DNA from: Rugosimonospora sp040255525
Lineage (GTDB): Bacteria; Actinomycetota; Actinomycetes; Mycobacteriales; Micromonosporaceae
DNA: 64,000 nucleotides
Direction of reading: 5' to 3'
NCBI GenBank assembly: GCA_040255525.1
Contig: JBDZVD010000017.1
Span: forward strand, 19,767 to 83,766
Positions 52,003 through 60,451 of the stretch are shown here, piece after piece. The first letter of the stretch is position 1. The number at the start of each line of letters is the position of its first letter. The translations under genes were made by a program, and so were the position numbers. The notes below the pieces were generated by a model. That model was not told where the DNA came from, searched no databases, and worked only from the letters and a program-made list of their open reading frames with translations.

Positions 52003-53276
52003 CCGCCGGCCCTGCCGGTTCCGGTGCCGCCACGGAACCCGCGCGCGCCGCCACCGAAGCCGCCCGCGCCGCCCAGCCCACCGGCTCCACCGAATCCGCC
52101 GGCACCGCCACCGAACCGCCCGGCACCCGTACCGCCGGTCGCGCCGGTCGCCGGCGTCAGCACGACCGCCTGCCCCTGCGTGAGCCCGGACGTCACCTCG
52201 TCGTACGAGTCGCCGCTGACACCGACCTGGATCCGTACCGTGGTGGTTCCGGTGCCCGACACCACCTGTACCGTGTGCAACCCGCCGGCGCTGCGCACCG
52301 CCGCCCGCGGTACCCGCAGCACGTTGTCCGCCTCGGCCGTGGTGACCTGGACCGAGGTGGTCTGGCCGATCCGGGCGCCGTCCGGCACGGTGTCCATGCC
52401 GATCGTGACCGCGTACGAGTTGACCCCTCCCGAGGGGGTCGCGGTCGGCGAGATGGTGGCCACCTTGCCCGTGGCCCGGGCGCCGGACAGGGCGCTCCAG
52501 CTGATGTTCGCCGCCTGGCCCACCTTGAGCTTCGCGGCGTCCGCCTCGGCGAAGCTCGCCGACACCTGCATCTTGGTCAGATCGGCGATCTGCACGAAGC
52601 CCGACGAGCCGCTGCCCGACGAGGAGGACGAGGATCCGGCGTTTCCGGCCGCCCCGCCGCCGATGCCACTGCCGCCGCCCGCCCCGGACCCGGCTCCTCC
52701 GGCAAAGGAGGTCCCGGAGGAGCCGGAGCCGGAGGGGTTGCCGACAAAGCCGTTGACCGCGATCACGGTGCCGGCGATCGGTGCGGTGAGTACCGTGCCG
52801 TTGACCGCCCGCTGGTCCGCGTCGACCGTGGCCTGCGCCGAGGAGACCTGCGCATTGGCCGCCGAGATGGTCGCCGCGTCCGAGGTCGCCGACGACTTCG
52901 CCCGCGACAGCGCGTCCTTCGCCGCCTGGAGGTTGGCCCGCGCGGTGCCCAGCGCCTCCTGGGCCGCGGCCGGATCCACTTTGGCCAGTTGCTGACCCTT
53001 CGTCACCGGGTCGCCGACCTTCACGTCGATCTCGGTGACCGTGCCGGCGGTGATGAAGTCCGCGCTGGCGGTGTTCGCGCTCTGTACGGTGCCGGAGGCG
53101 GAGACGGTCGCGATGACCTGGCCGGTGCCGACCGTGGCGTGGAGGTTGCCGGAGCGGCCGCTGCTGGCCGAGAAGGGAGACACCGCTACGGTCTGGTACG
53201 CCCAGAGCGCACCGGCAATGGCGACCACGCCCAGCCCGGAATTCACCCACAGTGTTGGACGACGCCATACACGCAT
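51999..53276 (-). CDS. Periplasmic adaptor protein (HlyD/MacA family) of the efflux operon
   Basis: The 425-residue protein has an N-terminal membrane anchor (about 12-30), barrel-sandwich halves (VSASGTVQSANTASADFITA; TVLTAPIAGTVIAVNGFVGN), a short helical hairpin (about 95-150), a Gly/Ser-rich loop (about 185-225) and a Gly/Ala-rich C-terminal tail of about 35 residues. It links the MacB-like pump to the cell surface. It begins 36 bp after the sensor kinase and overlaps the ATPase start. Confidence 0.88.
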   Translation of the reverse strand: MRVWRRPTLWVNSGLGVVAIAGALWAYQTVAVSPFSASSGRSGNLHATVGTGQVIATVSASGTVQSANTASADFITAGTVTEIDVKVGDPVTKGQQLAKVDPAAAQEALGTARANLQAAKDALSRAKSSATSDAATISAANAQVSSAQATVDADQRAVNGTVLTAPIAGTVIAVNGFVGNPSGSGSSGTSFAGGAGSGAGGGSGIGGGAAGNAGSSSSSSGSGSSGFVQIADLTKMQVSASFAEADAAKLKVGQAANISWSALSGARATGKVATISPTATPSGGVNSYAVTIGMDTVPDGARIGQTTSVQVTTAEADNVLRVPRAAVRSAGGLHTVQVVSGTGTTTVRIQVGVSGDSYDEVTSGLTQGQAVVLTPATGATGGTGAGRFGGGAGGFGGAGGLGGAGGFGGGARGFRGGTGTGRAGG

Positions 53277-53312
53277 GGCCGATATGGTGACCGCGAGCGC
53301 TGGGAACTGACC

Positions 53313-55118
53313 TCAGATTTGCTCGGAACTGCCTCGGAGTTCGCAGCTGCCTGGGAGTCCCTGATTCGACCGGAGCCCAGGCTCGGCCTGTTCGCGCTCG
53401 GCCTGTTCCGGCTCGGCCGGTTCGCGCTCGGCCGGCTCGTTGTCCATGGCCGGCTCGTTGTCCATGGCCGGCTCGTTGTCCATGGCCGGCTCGTTGTCCG
53501 CGGGCGGCTGGGCGGGCAGGAGCACCCGGAACCTCGCCCCCTCGCCGGGGGCGGTCCACAGTTGCACCCGGCCGCCGTGCGCCTGCACGATCGCGGCCAC
53601 GATGGACAGGCCGAGCCCGGCGCCCCCGTGCGCGCCCGGTTCGCGGCGGGCGCGGCTCGGATCGGCCCGGTAGAGCCGTTCGAACGCGCGCCGGGCGTCT
53701 TCCGGCGGCATCCCCGGGCCGGTGTCCACGACCTCCAGCGCGGCGACCGGTTCGCCAGGCGGCAGAGCCGCGCCGACCGCCGCCGCCGGAGGGCCGGCCG
53801 GCGACCGGTCTGGGCCCTCGCGCGGCGTCGGGCGCGCCGGGCCGGACCGGCCGGAAACGTCCAGGCGGGGCAGGGGGCGGCCCACCCTGACCTCGACGCG
53901 GGCGTCGTCCGGGGTGTGCTGAAGGGCGTTCGCGACCAGGTTCGTCACGACCTGGCGCAGCCGCGGCTCGTCGCCGAGGACGGTCACCGGCTCGAAGGTG
54001 TCGTACGAATCGTCCAGCGCGCCCAGGCCGACGAACCGCGTGGGCACCCGTACGTGTGCGTCCCGCACCGAGTCCGCCGCCACCTCCAGCAGGTCCACCG
54101 GGTGCCGGTCCAGCGGCCGCTCCTCGTCCATCCGGGCCAGCAGCAGCAGATCGCCGACCAGCAGCCGCATCCGGCTCACCTCGGACTCGATCCGGCCCAT
54201 GGCCTCGTCCAGTGCCGGGCCGGGCGGGGCACCTCCGCGCCGGTACAGCTCGGCGAAGCCCTGGATCGACGTCAGCGGGGTACGCAGTTCGTGCGAGGCG
54301 TCGGCGAGGAACTGGCGCAGCCGTTGCTCGGACGCGGTGCGGGCGGCCAGTGCGCGCTCGATCTGACCGAGCATCCCGTTCAGCGCGGTACCCAGCCGTC
54401 CGGACTCGGTGTGCGGGTCGGCATCGTCCACCCGGGACAGCCGGGCGCCGCCGGGCCGGTCCGGTTCCAGCGCCACGCCGTGCAGGTTCCCGGCCGCGAT
54501 CTCGGCTGCGGTCTGCTCCATCCGGGTCAGCGGCCGCAGCCCGATGCGCACCACGGTCGCCGCGGCGAACCCGATCAGCACGAGTACCAGGGCGCTGACC
54601 GGTACGTCGATGAGCAGCAGCTCCTCCTCGGTGCTCTGCACGTCGGCGAGGGAGACCGCGGTGACCAGGTACCCGGATCCGAACGAGGTGTCCGGCAGGT
54701 ACGTCACCACCACCCGCCACGAGTTTACCGTGTACGGGTTCGTACCGGCGTGGGTCTTGAGCGCCGGGAACCCACCGAGGTCGGGATCGCCCGCGGTGGG
54801 TAGCGCGACCGGTGTGCCGTCGGCGCGGTACCCGAGAAACCGGGCGTCCGGCCCGAACGGCCCGCGCCGCACCGCGAAGGCGTTGCGGTTGAGGCCGTTG
54901 CGGGACAGCACCCGCTGCTCGCGCCGCAGCTGGTCGTCGATCCGGTGGATGAGCTGCCCTCGCAGCAGCAGCATCCCGGCCACGTCGGTGACCACGATGC
55001 CGATCGCGGCCAGGGTGGCGATCGCGACCACCATCCGGGTCCGCAGCGTCCATTCCCGCCACAGCCGGAGGCGCCGTGCCGGCCGGCCGCTCCGCCCGGC
55101 CCGGCGGAACACCGTCAC
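53313..55118 (-). CDS. HAMP-type sensor histidine kinase, now without an intact partner
   Basis: The 601-residue kinase has helices at about 31-52 and 170-190 flanking an extracytoplasmic sensor domain, a HAMP linker, a HisKA helix with phospho-accepting His276 (LADASHELRTPLTSIQG), and an ATP domain with N-box VVTNLVANALQHTPDD and G-box EVVDTGPGMPP. A Pro-rich insert of about 45 residues lies between the N- and G1-boxes. The C-terminus carries four DNEPAM-type repeats and a Glu-rich tail. Its GTG overlaps the stop of a deleted response-regulator gene, so its usual partner is missing. Confidence 0.9.
   Translation of the reverse strand: MTVFRRAGRSGRPARRLRLWREWTLRTRMVVAIATLAAIGIVVTDVAGMLLLRGQLIHRIDDQLRREQRVLSRNGLNRNAFAVRRGPFGPDARFLGYRADGTPVALPTAGDPDLGGFPALKTHAGTNPYTVNSWRVVVTYLPDTSFGSGYLVTAVSLADVQSTEEELLLIDVPVSALVLVLIGFAAATVVRIGLRPLTRMEQTAAEIAAGNLHGVALEPDRPGGARLSRVDDADPHTESGRLGTALNGMLGQIERALAARTASEQRLRQFLADASHELRTPLTSIQGFAELYRRGGAPPGPALDEAMGRIESEVSRMRLLVGDLLLLARMDEERPLDRHPVDLLEVAADSVRDAHVRVPTRFVGLGALDDSYDTFEPVTVLGDEPRLRQVVTNLVANALQHTPDDARVEVRVGRPLPRLDVSGRSGPARPTPREGPDRSPAGPPAAAVGAALPPGEPVAALEVVDTGPGMPPEDARRAFERLYRADPSRARREPGAHGGAGLGLSIVAAIVQAHGGRVQLWTAPGEGARFRVLLPAQPPADNEPAMDNEPAMDNEPAMDNEPAEREPAEPEQAEREQAEPGLRSNQGLPGSCELRGSSEQI
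53430..53501 (-). repeat. Four 18-bp in-frame repeats at the end of the kinase gene
   Basis: The plus-strand unit GGCCGGCTCGTTGTCCAT occurs in four tandem copies (the last ending CCGC), encoding repeated DNEPAM peptides near the kinase C-terminus. The unit length is a multiple of three, so changes in copy number keep the frame. Confidence 0.9.
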
Positions 55119-55228
55119 GCCCTTCCGGGCCGCAGGCGCAGCGCCCGACCTCGGCGCCGCGGCGCCGCGACCAGCGACTCGCGGGCGTTCACCTCGTCAT
55201 CGACGATCAGGACACGGGTCCCCGCCAT
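55115..55228 (-). pseudogene. Internally deleted OmpR-type response regulator
   Basis: The frame encodes only 37 residues: the start of a receiver domain (MAGTRVLIVDDEVNARESLV, with the acidic pair D10-D11) joined to the end of an OmpR-type regulator (ALRLRPGRA). The phospho-accepting aspartate, the dimer face and the DNA-binding domain, roughly 190 residues, are absent. Its start lies 7 bp after the first adaptor gene and its stop overlaps the kinase GTG, exactly where a normal regulator would be. Confidence 0.75.
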
Positions 55229-55234
55229 GGCGGC

Positions 55235-56572
55235 TCACCGGCCGCCGACGACCACGGAGTCGCCCTCGGACAGCCCCGACTGGATTTCGGTGTACCGGTC
55301 ACCCTGCAGTCCGATGTGGACGTCGCGCCGCTCGTCGTGGCCGTCCTCGCGAACCGTCACGGTACCGGTGCCGTTGGCGATGCCGGTGACCGCGGAGGAG
55401 GACACGAACAGCACGTTGTCCACCGACCGGGTGGTGACCGCGACATCGGCGCTCTGCCCGTACAGCAGGTCGTCCGGCACCTGGTCGAACGCGATCAGCA
55501 CGGCGTAGCGGACCAGCCGGCCGGACATGGTACCGGCCGGGGAGACCTGGGAGACCTTCCCGGTGTACCTCTGACCCGCCCGGTCGGGCAGCGTGATGGT
55601 GGCCGGCTGGCCGACCGCGAGCCGCGCCACGTCGGCCTCGGTGAACTGCGCGGTGACCTCGGTGTCGTTGACCCCGCCGAGCGAGATGAACGGTGTGCCG
55701 CCCGGGGTTTCGGCGCCGCCGACCGTACCGGCGACCGAGAGCACCTTGCCGGCGACCGGCGCCGTGATGACCGTACCGGCCAGCTTCCGCTGTGCCTGGG
55801 TCAGCGCGAGGCGCGCGTTGTTGAGCTGCTGCTGGGCGGAGAACACGCTGTCGGTCGAGCCGTTGCGGCCGCCGGAGCCGCCCGACCCGCTCCGCGGGCA
55901 GCCGGCCGCCGGGTCACCGTTGCCCGTGCCGGGGCCGCGGCCCGGCCCACCGGGCTGCGGCGTGCCGCGGGTGCCGGTCGCGGTCGGGCGCGCCGTCGGC
56001 GGGTGGTCGCCCGCCGGCGGGATCGGGGACCGGGTCGGTGAGGCGGAGCTGTGCGGTGACGGCGCTGTGCTCGTGGACGGTGACGCGCTCGGTGACGCGG
56101 ACGTACGCCCGCCGGCCGGCGCGATCTGGTACGCCGCCGGAACCGGGCACGAGACGTTCGTCGGTGCCGGCGTCTGTTCCGCGATGTCGAGCGCGTTCTG
56201 GGCCGAGTCGACGGCGTCCCGGGCCGAGTCGACCGCGGCTCGCGCGTCGGCGTCGTCGATGCGGGCCAGTACCTGACCGGTCGTCACCGACTGGCCGGGG
56301 CGCACGTCGACTTCGTTGACCGTGCCGCCGACACTGAAGCTCAGGCCACGGGTGGCGACCGCCTGGATCGTGCCGGCCGCCGAGGCGGTCAGCGAGACGG
56401 TACCCCGCCGCGCCTTCGACACCGTGCTGGCGGCGGCCTTCGGGCTGGCGCTCTTACCGCCGGCCATGACGACCGTGACGACCGCGGCCGCGGCCACGAC
56501 CGCCACGCCTGCCGTGGTCCACCGCGCCACCCGCGTGCGCGGCACCCGCACGGCGCCCAGTCCGAGCCTCAT
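55235..56572 (-). CDS. First periplasmic adaptor protein (HlyD/MacA family) of the efflux operon
   Basis: The 445-residue protein has an N-terminal membrane anchor (about 19-37, TTAGVAVVAAAAVVTVVMAG), barrel-sandwich halves (LTASAAGTIQAVATRGLSFS; GTVITAPVAGKVLSVAGTVG) and a Pro/Ser/Thr-rich insertion of about 90 residues (130-235) where the helical hairpin normally sits, with two cysteines. It is the promoter-proximal gene of the leftward operon. A second adaptor lies further down; two adaptors for one pump is uncommon. Confidence 0.85.
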   Translation of the reverse strand: MRLGLGAVRVPRTRVARWTTAGVAVVAAAAVVTVVMAGGKSASPKAAASTVSKARRGTVSLTASAAGTIQAVATRGLSFSVGGTVNEVDVRPGQSVTTGQVLARIDDADARAAVDSARDAVDSAQNALDIAEQTPAPTNVSCPVPAAYQIAPAGGRTSASPSASPSTSTAPSPHSSASPTRSPIPPAGDHPPTARPTATGTRGTPQPGGPGRGPGTGNGDPAAGCPRSGSGGSGGRNGSTDSVFSAQQQLNNARLALTQAQRKLAGTVITAPVAGKVLSVAGTVGGAETPGGTPFISLGGVNDTEVTAQFTEADVARLAVGQPATITLPDRAGQRYTGKVSQVSPAGTMSGRLVRYAVLIAFDQVPDDLLYGQSADVAVTTRSVDNVLFVSSSAVTGIANGTGTVTVREDGHDERRDVHIGLQGDRYTEIQSGLSEGDSVVVGGR

Positions 56573-56761
56573 ATCGCGGGAGTCTTGCCGCTCGTTGTCG
56601 CGGTTCGCTCAGCGCCGCCTCGGAGCTTCCTCAAAGCGGTCGGCCGGAGATTCCGAGGTGTTTACGAGGTGCGTGTGACGGCGTATCGAGGCAAGGCCGG
56701 TTGCATGTCCTCGCCCCGCGTGAGCATGGCCACTCGGGCGTACCGGTGATGGGAGGCCAGG

Positions 56762-57373
56762 GTGAGGTACCGGACGCGAGTGGCCGGCCTGGTACTGGGC
56801 TTGGCGACGACCGGCGCTCTGCTCGCGTCGGGACTGGCCGGTTGTGGCGGCGGGTCCAGGGCGGCGAGCGGGCCCACGCCCGGCGGGGCACCCGGCGCGG
56901 GGCAGCAGCAGTTGCAGGCGTACGTCAGATGCCTCGACCAACACGGTGTGAAGATCTCCCTGCCCAGCGGGCGACCGACCGCGTTCCCGTCTGGCTTCGA
57001 TCGCTCCCGCAGGCCGCCGGCCCGGCCCACGGTCCGCCCGTCCGGCTTCCTGAGCGCGGGTAGGGGCGGATTCGGGGGCATCTTCGGCAACGGTGGCCGG
57101 CCCCCCGCCGGCGTGTCCCAGGCCACCTGGCAGGCGGCCCAGCACGCATGCGCGCCCGTCCGGCCCAGCTTCGGTGGTCGCGGCGGGTTCCGTGGCGGCG
57201 ACAACGGCGCCAACGCCGCGTACCTGAACTGCTTGCGCGATCACGGTGCGATCCCGCCCTCCGGCCCGGTGAGTCGCTTCGACACCGCCGATCCGGCGAT
57301 CGACTCCGCTCTGAAGACGTGCGCTCCGCTGCGGCCCAGCGGCGGACCGGCCCCGGCTGCGTCGACCGGCTGA
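56762..57373 (+). CDS. Secreted lipoprotein with duplicated cysteine motifs
   Basis: The 203-residue protein has a signal sequence with lipobox LAGC (cysteine at about 28). The mature part contains two copies of a pattern: YVRCLDQHGV followed by HACAPVRP, and YLNCLRDHGA followed by KTCAPLRP, probably two disulfide-linked units, separated by a Gly/Arg/Pro-rich stretch. GTG 56762 follows GGGAGG. It is divergent from the efflux operon across 189 bp and may share its regulation; the function is unknown. Confidence 0.7.
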   Translation: MRYRTRVAGLVLGLATTGALLASGLAGCGGGSRAASGPTPGGAPGAGQQQLQAYVRCLDQHGVKISLPSGRPTAFPSGFDRSRRPPARPTVRPSGFLSAGRGGFGGIFGNGGRPPAGVSQATWQAAQHACAPVRPSFGGRGGFRGGDNGANAAYLNCLRDHGAIPPSGPVSRFDTADPAIDSALKTCAPLRPSGGPAPAASTG

Positions 57374-57503
57374 CGCCCACCCCGCCGGTACCCCGGCCGG
57401 CACCGCGGACCCCGCCGGGTCGCTGCTCCGAACCCACCCCCGAGAGCCGCGACCCGGCGGTCAATCCCCTCCCGATGACCGCCGGTCTCCTCGTGCCCGC
57501 GCC

Positions 57504-58220
57504 TCAGGCGGCGTTCGCGACCACCGTGTCCAGCGCGACCTCGACCATGTGCGCGAATGTCTGCTCCCGCTCGTGCGCGCTGGTGCTCGCGCCGGTCTTG
57601 ATGTGGTCGCTGACGGTCAGCAGGGTCAGTGCCTGAGCCCGGAACCGGGCGGCCAGGGTGTACAGCGCCGCCGACTCCATCTCGACCGCGAGCACGCCGT
57701 ACGCGGCGAGCCGGTCGAAGAGGTCGGGACGGTCGGTGTAGAACGCGTCCGCGGCGAACACCTGGCCGACGTGCATCGGCAGTTCCCTGACGGCGGCCAC
57801 GTCCACGGCGGTGCGCAGCAGTTCGAAGCTGGCCACCGGGGCGTAGTCCACGAGTCCGTCGAAGCGGACCCGGTTCATCGCCGAGTCGGTGGACGAGGCG
57901 CTGGCCGCGACGACGTCGCGCAACTGCAACTCCTCGGTGAGCGCCCCGCAGCTGCCGACCCGGATCAGCACCCGGGCGCCGTAGTCGGAGAGCAGCTCGT
58001 GGTAGTAGATGGACGCGGACGGCATGCCCATCCCCGAACCCTGGACGGACACGGACACGCCGCGGTAGGTGCCGGTGAAGCCGAACATGTTGCGCACGTT
58101 CGAGTAGCACTTGGCGCCTTCGAGGTACGTCTCCGCGATCCACTTGGCCCGGAGTGGATCACCGGGGAGCAGGACGCGAGGGGCGATCTCGCCGGGCTTG
58201 GCGCCGATGTGGGTACTCAT
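57504..58220 (-). CDS. deoD: DeoD-type purine-nucleoside phosphorylase
   Basis: The enzyme splits purine (deoxy)nucleosides with phosphate. The 238-residue protein matches the hexameric DeoD type: MSTHIGAKPGEIAPRVLLPG, the phosphate-binding GDPLRAK, GTYRGVSVSVQGSGMGMPSA, RVGSCGAL, and the purine-site VEMESAALYTLA. ATG 58220 is the family start. Bases 57374-57503 between it and the lipoprotein stop are GC-rich without a gene. Confidence 0.93.
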   Translation of the reverse strand: MSTHIGAKPGEIAPRVLLPGDPLRAKWIAETYLEGAKCYSNVRNMFGFTGTYRGVSVSVQGSGMGMPSASIYYHELLSDYGARVLIRVGSCGALTEELQLRDVVAASASSTDSAMNRVRFDGLVDYAPVASFELLRTAVDVAAVRELPMHVGQVFAADAFYTDRPDLFDRLAAYGVLAVEMESAALYTLAARFRAQALTLLTVSDHIKTGASTSAHEREQTFAHMVEVALDTVVANAA

Positions 58221-58293
58221 GCCGATGATCCTGCCAGGCGCCGGCCCGGTACCGCGGGGACACCGGGGGGTTGTGTCCGGTACCCTTCTCGGC

Positions 58294-58380
58294 GGTGGCG
58301 TGTCCGAGTGGCCTAAGGAGCACGCCTCGAAAGCGTGTGAGGGTTTACGCCCTCCCGGGGTTCGAATCCCCGCGCCACCG
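58294..58380 (+). tRNA. tRNA-Ser(CGA)
   Basis: An 87-base type II tRNA: acceptor GGTGGCG with CGCCACC, anticodon stem CACGC/GCGTG around loop CTCGAAA (anticodon CGA), a long variable arm (GAGGGTTTACGCCCTC) and T-arm CGGGGTTCGAATCCCCG. The discriminator is G and CCA is not encoded. Confidence 0.97.
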
Positions 58381-58394
58381 CTCCACCAGGCCAA

Positions 58395-58428
58395 ACGCCC
58401 GACCGGCGGCGACGTTCCCGTCGGGCGT
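58395..58428 (+). terminator. Terminator after tRNA-Ser(CGA)
   Basis: ACGCCCGAC (58395-58403) pairs with GTCGGGCGT (58420-58428) around a 16-base loop, 14 bp after the tRNA. No T-tract follows. Confidence 0.6.
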
Positions 58429-58541
58429 GCGCGTCTTCGGTTCCGCCAGCTGGCCCGGCCCGGCACAGCAAACGGCGAGGTACGTGCAGCGCCCGGTGAC
58501 GTCGGTCACTCGTCCCTTCGCAGCCGGACCACCGTGGCCGT

Positions 58542-59108
58542 TCAGCCCGCCACCGGCCGGATCTTCGCGTACACGTAGGCAGGTCCGGCATCGGACGGGT
58601 CGGGGGAGTCCAGCTGCCCCGCCCACAGCCGGACGTATCCGTTGCGCTCCAGCGCCCGCCAGGACGCCCGGTTCGCCTGCTGCATGGCGACCGCCACCGT
58701 GTCGATCGTCGGGTACCGGGCGAAGGTCAGGTCCGTGAAGAGCCCGATGGCCTTCGAGCCGATCCCCTTGCCGACCAGTGCCGGATCGCCGACGAGGTAG
58801 TCGATCCCGGCCGACCGGTCGGCCCGTACCCCGGCCACCGCCAGCACCCGCGCCCAGTCGGGCTCGTCGCTGATCAGGTACCGCTGGATGAGCCCGACCG
58901 GGCGCCCCTCGACCTCGATCGCGAAGACCTCGGCCGGATCCTCGCCGGTGATGCACGGCAGGTACTCCGCCTCGACGTCGGCCAGGTCGCTGGAGTCGCA
59001 CCACCACGCCGCGACGTGCGGCTCCGCCAGCCATCCGGCGATTGTGGGCAGATCGTCGCGAGTGATCGGGCGCAGGGTCAGGTAGGCGGCCACGGAGAGC
59101 AGTCTCAC
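58542..59108 (-). CDS. GNAT acetyltransferase of the AAC(6')-like type
   Basis: The 188-residue protein has the layout of the AAC(6')-Ib group: LTLRPITRDDLPTIAGWLAE, HVAAWWCDSSDLADVEAEYL, VGLIQRYLISDEPDW, GIDYLVGDPALVGKGIGSKA (acetyl-CoA loop) and NRASWRALERNGYV. Chromosomal members of this family are common in actinobacteria and many do not act on drugs. The start may be GTG 59108 or GTG 59093 (VAAYLTLRP). Confidence 0.8.
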   Translation of the reverse strand: MRLLSVAAYLTLRPITRDDLPTIAGWLAEPHVAAWWCDSSDLADVEAEYLPCITGEDPAEVFAIEVEGRPVGLIQRYLISDEPDWARVLAVAGVRADRSAGIDYLVGDPALVGKGIGSKAIGLFTDLTFARYPTIDTVAVAMQQANRASWRALERNGYVRLWAGQLDSPDPSDAGPAYVYAKIRPVAG

Positions 59109-59167
59109 ATAGCAGACAGGGTCCGGCCCAGATCGCGACGCCGGCCGGTCCCCGACGCGGGGGTCAG

Positions 59168-59245
59168 CCGGCGTTTTGCCTGGTCACAGCGGCGGAGGAT
59201 ACGAGATTCGAACTCGTGAGGGATTGCTCCCAACACGCTTTCCAA
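59168..59245 (-). repeat. attR-side 78-bp direct repeat with 3' fragment of tRNA-Ser(GGA)
   Basis: This 78-bp block is identical to 61440-61517, exactly 2272 bp away. Bases 59193-59245 are the 3' 53 bases of tRNA-Ser(GGA) (discriminator, acceptor strand, T-arm, variable arm, half of the anticodon stem), and 59168-59192 are the native flank. Identity stops at 59246, inside the anticodon loop, which fixes the crossover boundary. Confidence 0.9.
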
Positions 59246-59662
59246 ACGGGTTTTCCCGTGTTCGGTATCGGTCGTCCAGGTGTGTGGAGTGCAGCAATGG
59301 CTAAGCGCGGATGTCCGCGAACGCTGACGAACGCCCGGGAATGAGACTGGAACTGAGACTGGTCATCAGGCTCCGAAATCTCGGGCTACAGCGCAGGGGC
59401 TTGACCGTACGAGTTTGCGCGAGTCTCGCACACCACAAGATCTTCTTCGGCTCTGACGGCCCGCCTGGGCGGCCTGATGTCGGCATACCGGTCGGACAAG
59501 GACGCTAGGACACGCTCTGTTGCAGACCATGTGCGGACGGTTGGCGAGCCTCCGTCGCGTATCTAGTCTCTATCGAGACATGTACATGTGTGGATATTGC
59601 GGGACGACGATCGCGATCCTGTGGACGATGCGTCAAGTCCTGCGAATGAGAGGCATTCGGAA
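59246..59662. other. Gene-free left arm of the mini-element
   Basis: These 417 bases hold one copy of the end motif GAGACTGGAACTGAGACT (59343-59360) and otherwise no supported gene. The last 30 bases contain AGAGG ahead of ATG 59663. Confidence 0.6.
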
Positions 59663-60121
59663 ATGAGATTCGGACGCAAGTCTGCTCGGGCATTCGTCGT
59701 CGGAGGCGTGGCCGCGATCGCCCTTATCGCGACCAGTGCGCCCGCACTCGCGTTTGGAACGCACGCGTTTACCCCGCAAGCGACGAATTGGTCCTTCTCT
59801 GACAGTAACGGATCGGGCTCGGAACAGATCTCGTATGGCACTTCCCTTTCTGAACAATGGGGATACAAGGTGTCGGCAACAGATCAAGCGTTGGCAACCG
59901 GCAATGCCACCGAGACGGCCGATCTCTTTTGCGACGGCTCCCTAGTCACGCATTACGGTCAGCACATCGTGCCGATCGATTATCAATTCCACGGAAGCAA
60001 GGGTGGTCTCAACACCACCTGCACCTACGAAACGCAGATACACATCACCTTCCCCGTGAAGGGTGGTACTGCTCCACTCAACGCGGAGTGGGATTGGTAC
60101 ATCACCTCCGTGAGTCCGTGA
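59663..60121 (+). CDS. Small secreted protein of unknown function in the mini-element
   Basis: The 152-residue protein has a signal peptide (MRFGRKSARAFVVGGVAAIA, then LIATSAPALAF, cleavage near 30). The mature part is about 120 residues, beta-rich, with two cysteines (LFCDGS and TTCTYE) that could pair. I recognise no family. AGAGG lies upstream of ATG 59663. Codon use is less GC-biased than the chromosomal genes, in keeping with acquisition. Confidence 0.65.
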   Translation: MRFGRKSARAFVVGGVAAIALIATSAPALAFGTHAFTPQATNWSFSDSNGSGSEQISYGTSLSEQWGYKVSATDQALATGNATETADLFCDGSLVTHYGQHIVPIDYQFHGSKGGLNTTCTYETQIHITFPVKGGTAPLNAEWDWYITSVSP

Positions 60122-60125
60122 GTCC

Positions 60126-60374
60126 GTGAGGACTGCGAGAGGGCTAGCGTCGACGACCGTGGTGCGAGGCGCCGCGGTCGTCGCGTTGATCGCCGCTGGT
60201 CTATTTGTAATCCCGCACGTCGCCGCCATGAACTCGCGAGCGCCAAATGGTATCGTACTGGCAAAAGGGAAGGCCACTCGCGAACTAATTGGCAGCACAT
60301 CCCGTTGGGCAATGACGGTTCCGCTGAAGCGTCGTCGCTGCTTACTACCACGAACGCTGGGGGATCTTCGTTAG
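60126..60374 (+). CDS. Small hydrophobic protein of unknown function in the mini-element
   Basis: From GTG 60126, 4 bp after the secreted-protein stop, the frame encodes 82 residues with one hydrophobic segment (VVRGAAVVALIAAGLFVIPHVAA, about 12-34), either a signal or an anchor. The tail after residue 60 is basic and looks less protein-like; an overlapping frame from 60305 continues with Ser/Asn-rich sequence, so the 3' end may be frameshifted. Unrecognised. Confidence 0.45.
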   Translation: MRTARGLASTTVVRGAAVVALIAAGLFVIPHVAAMNSRAPNGIVLAKGKATRELIGSTSRWAMTVPLKRRRCLLPRTLGDLR

Positions 60375-60451
60375 CCATCAATTCGAGTAATGAGCGCAAC
60401 CAGTCTTCAATAGGTCCAGGGAGCCCGGCCCAAGCGATGAAGGGTGTGACC

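Noticed and set aside
52003..55062. Upstream extension of the ABC ATPase frame to 1308 codons
   Set aside because: The ATPase core begins near 51890. The extension overlaps the adaptor and kinase genes in another phase and encodes Arg/Gly-rich nonsense.
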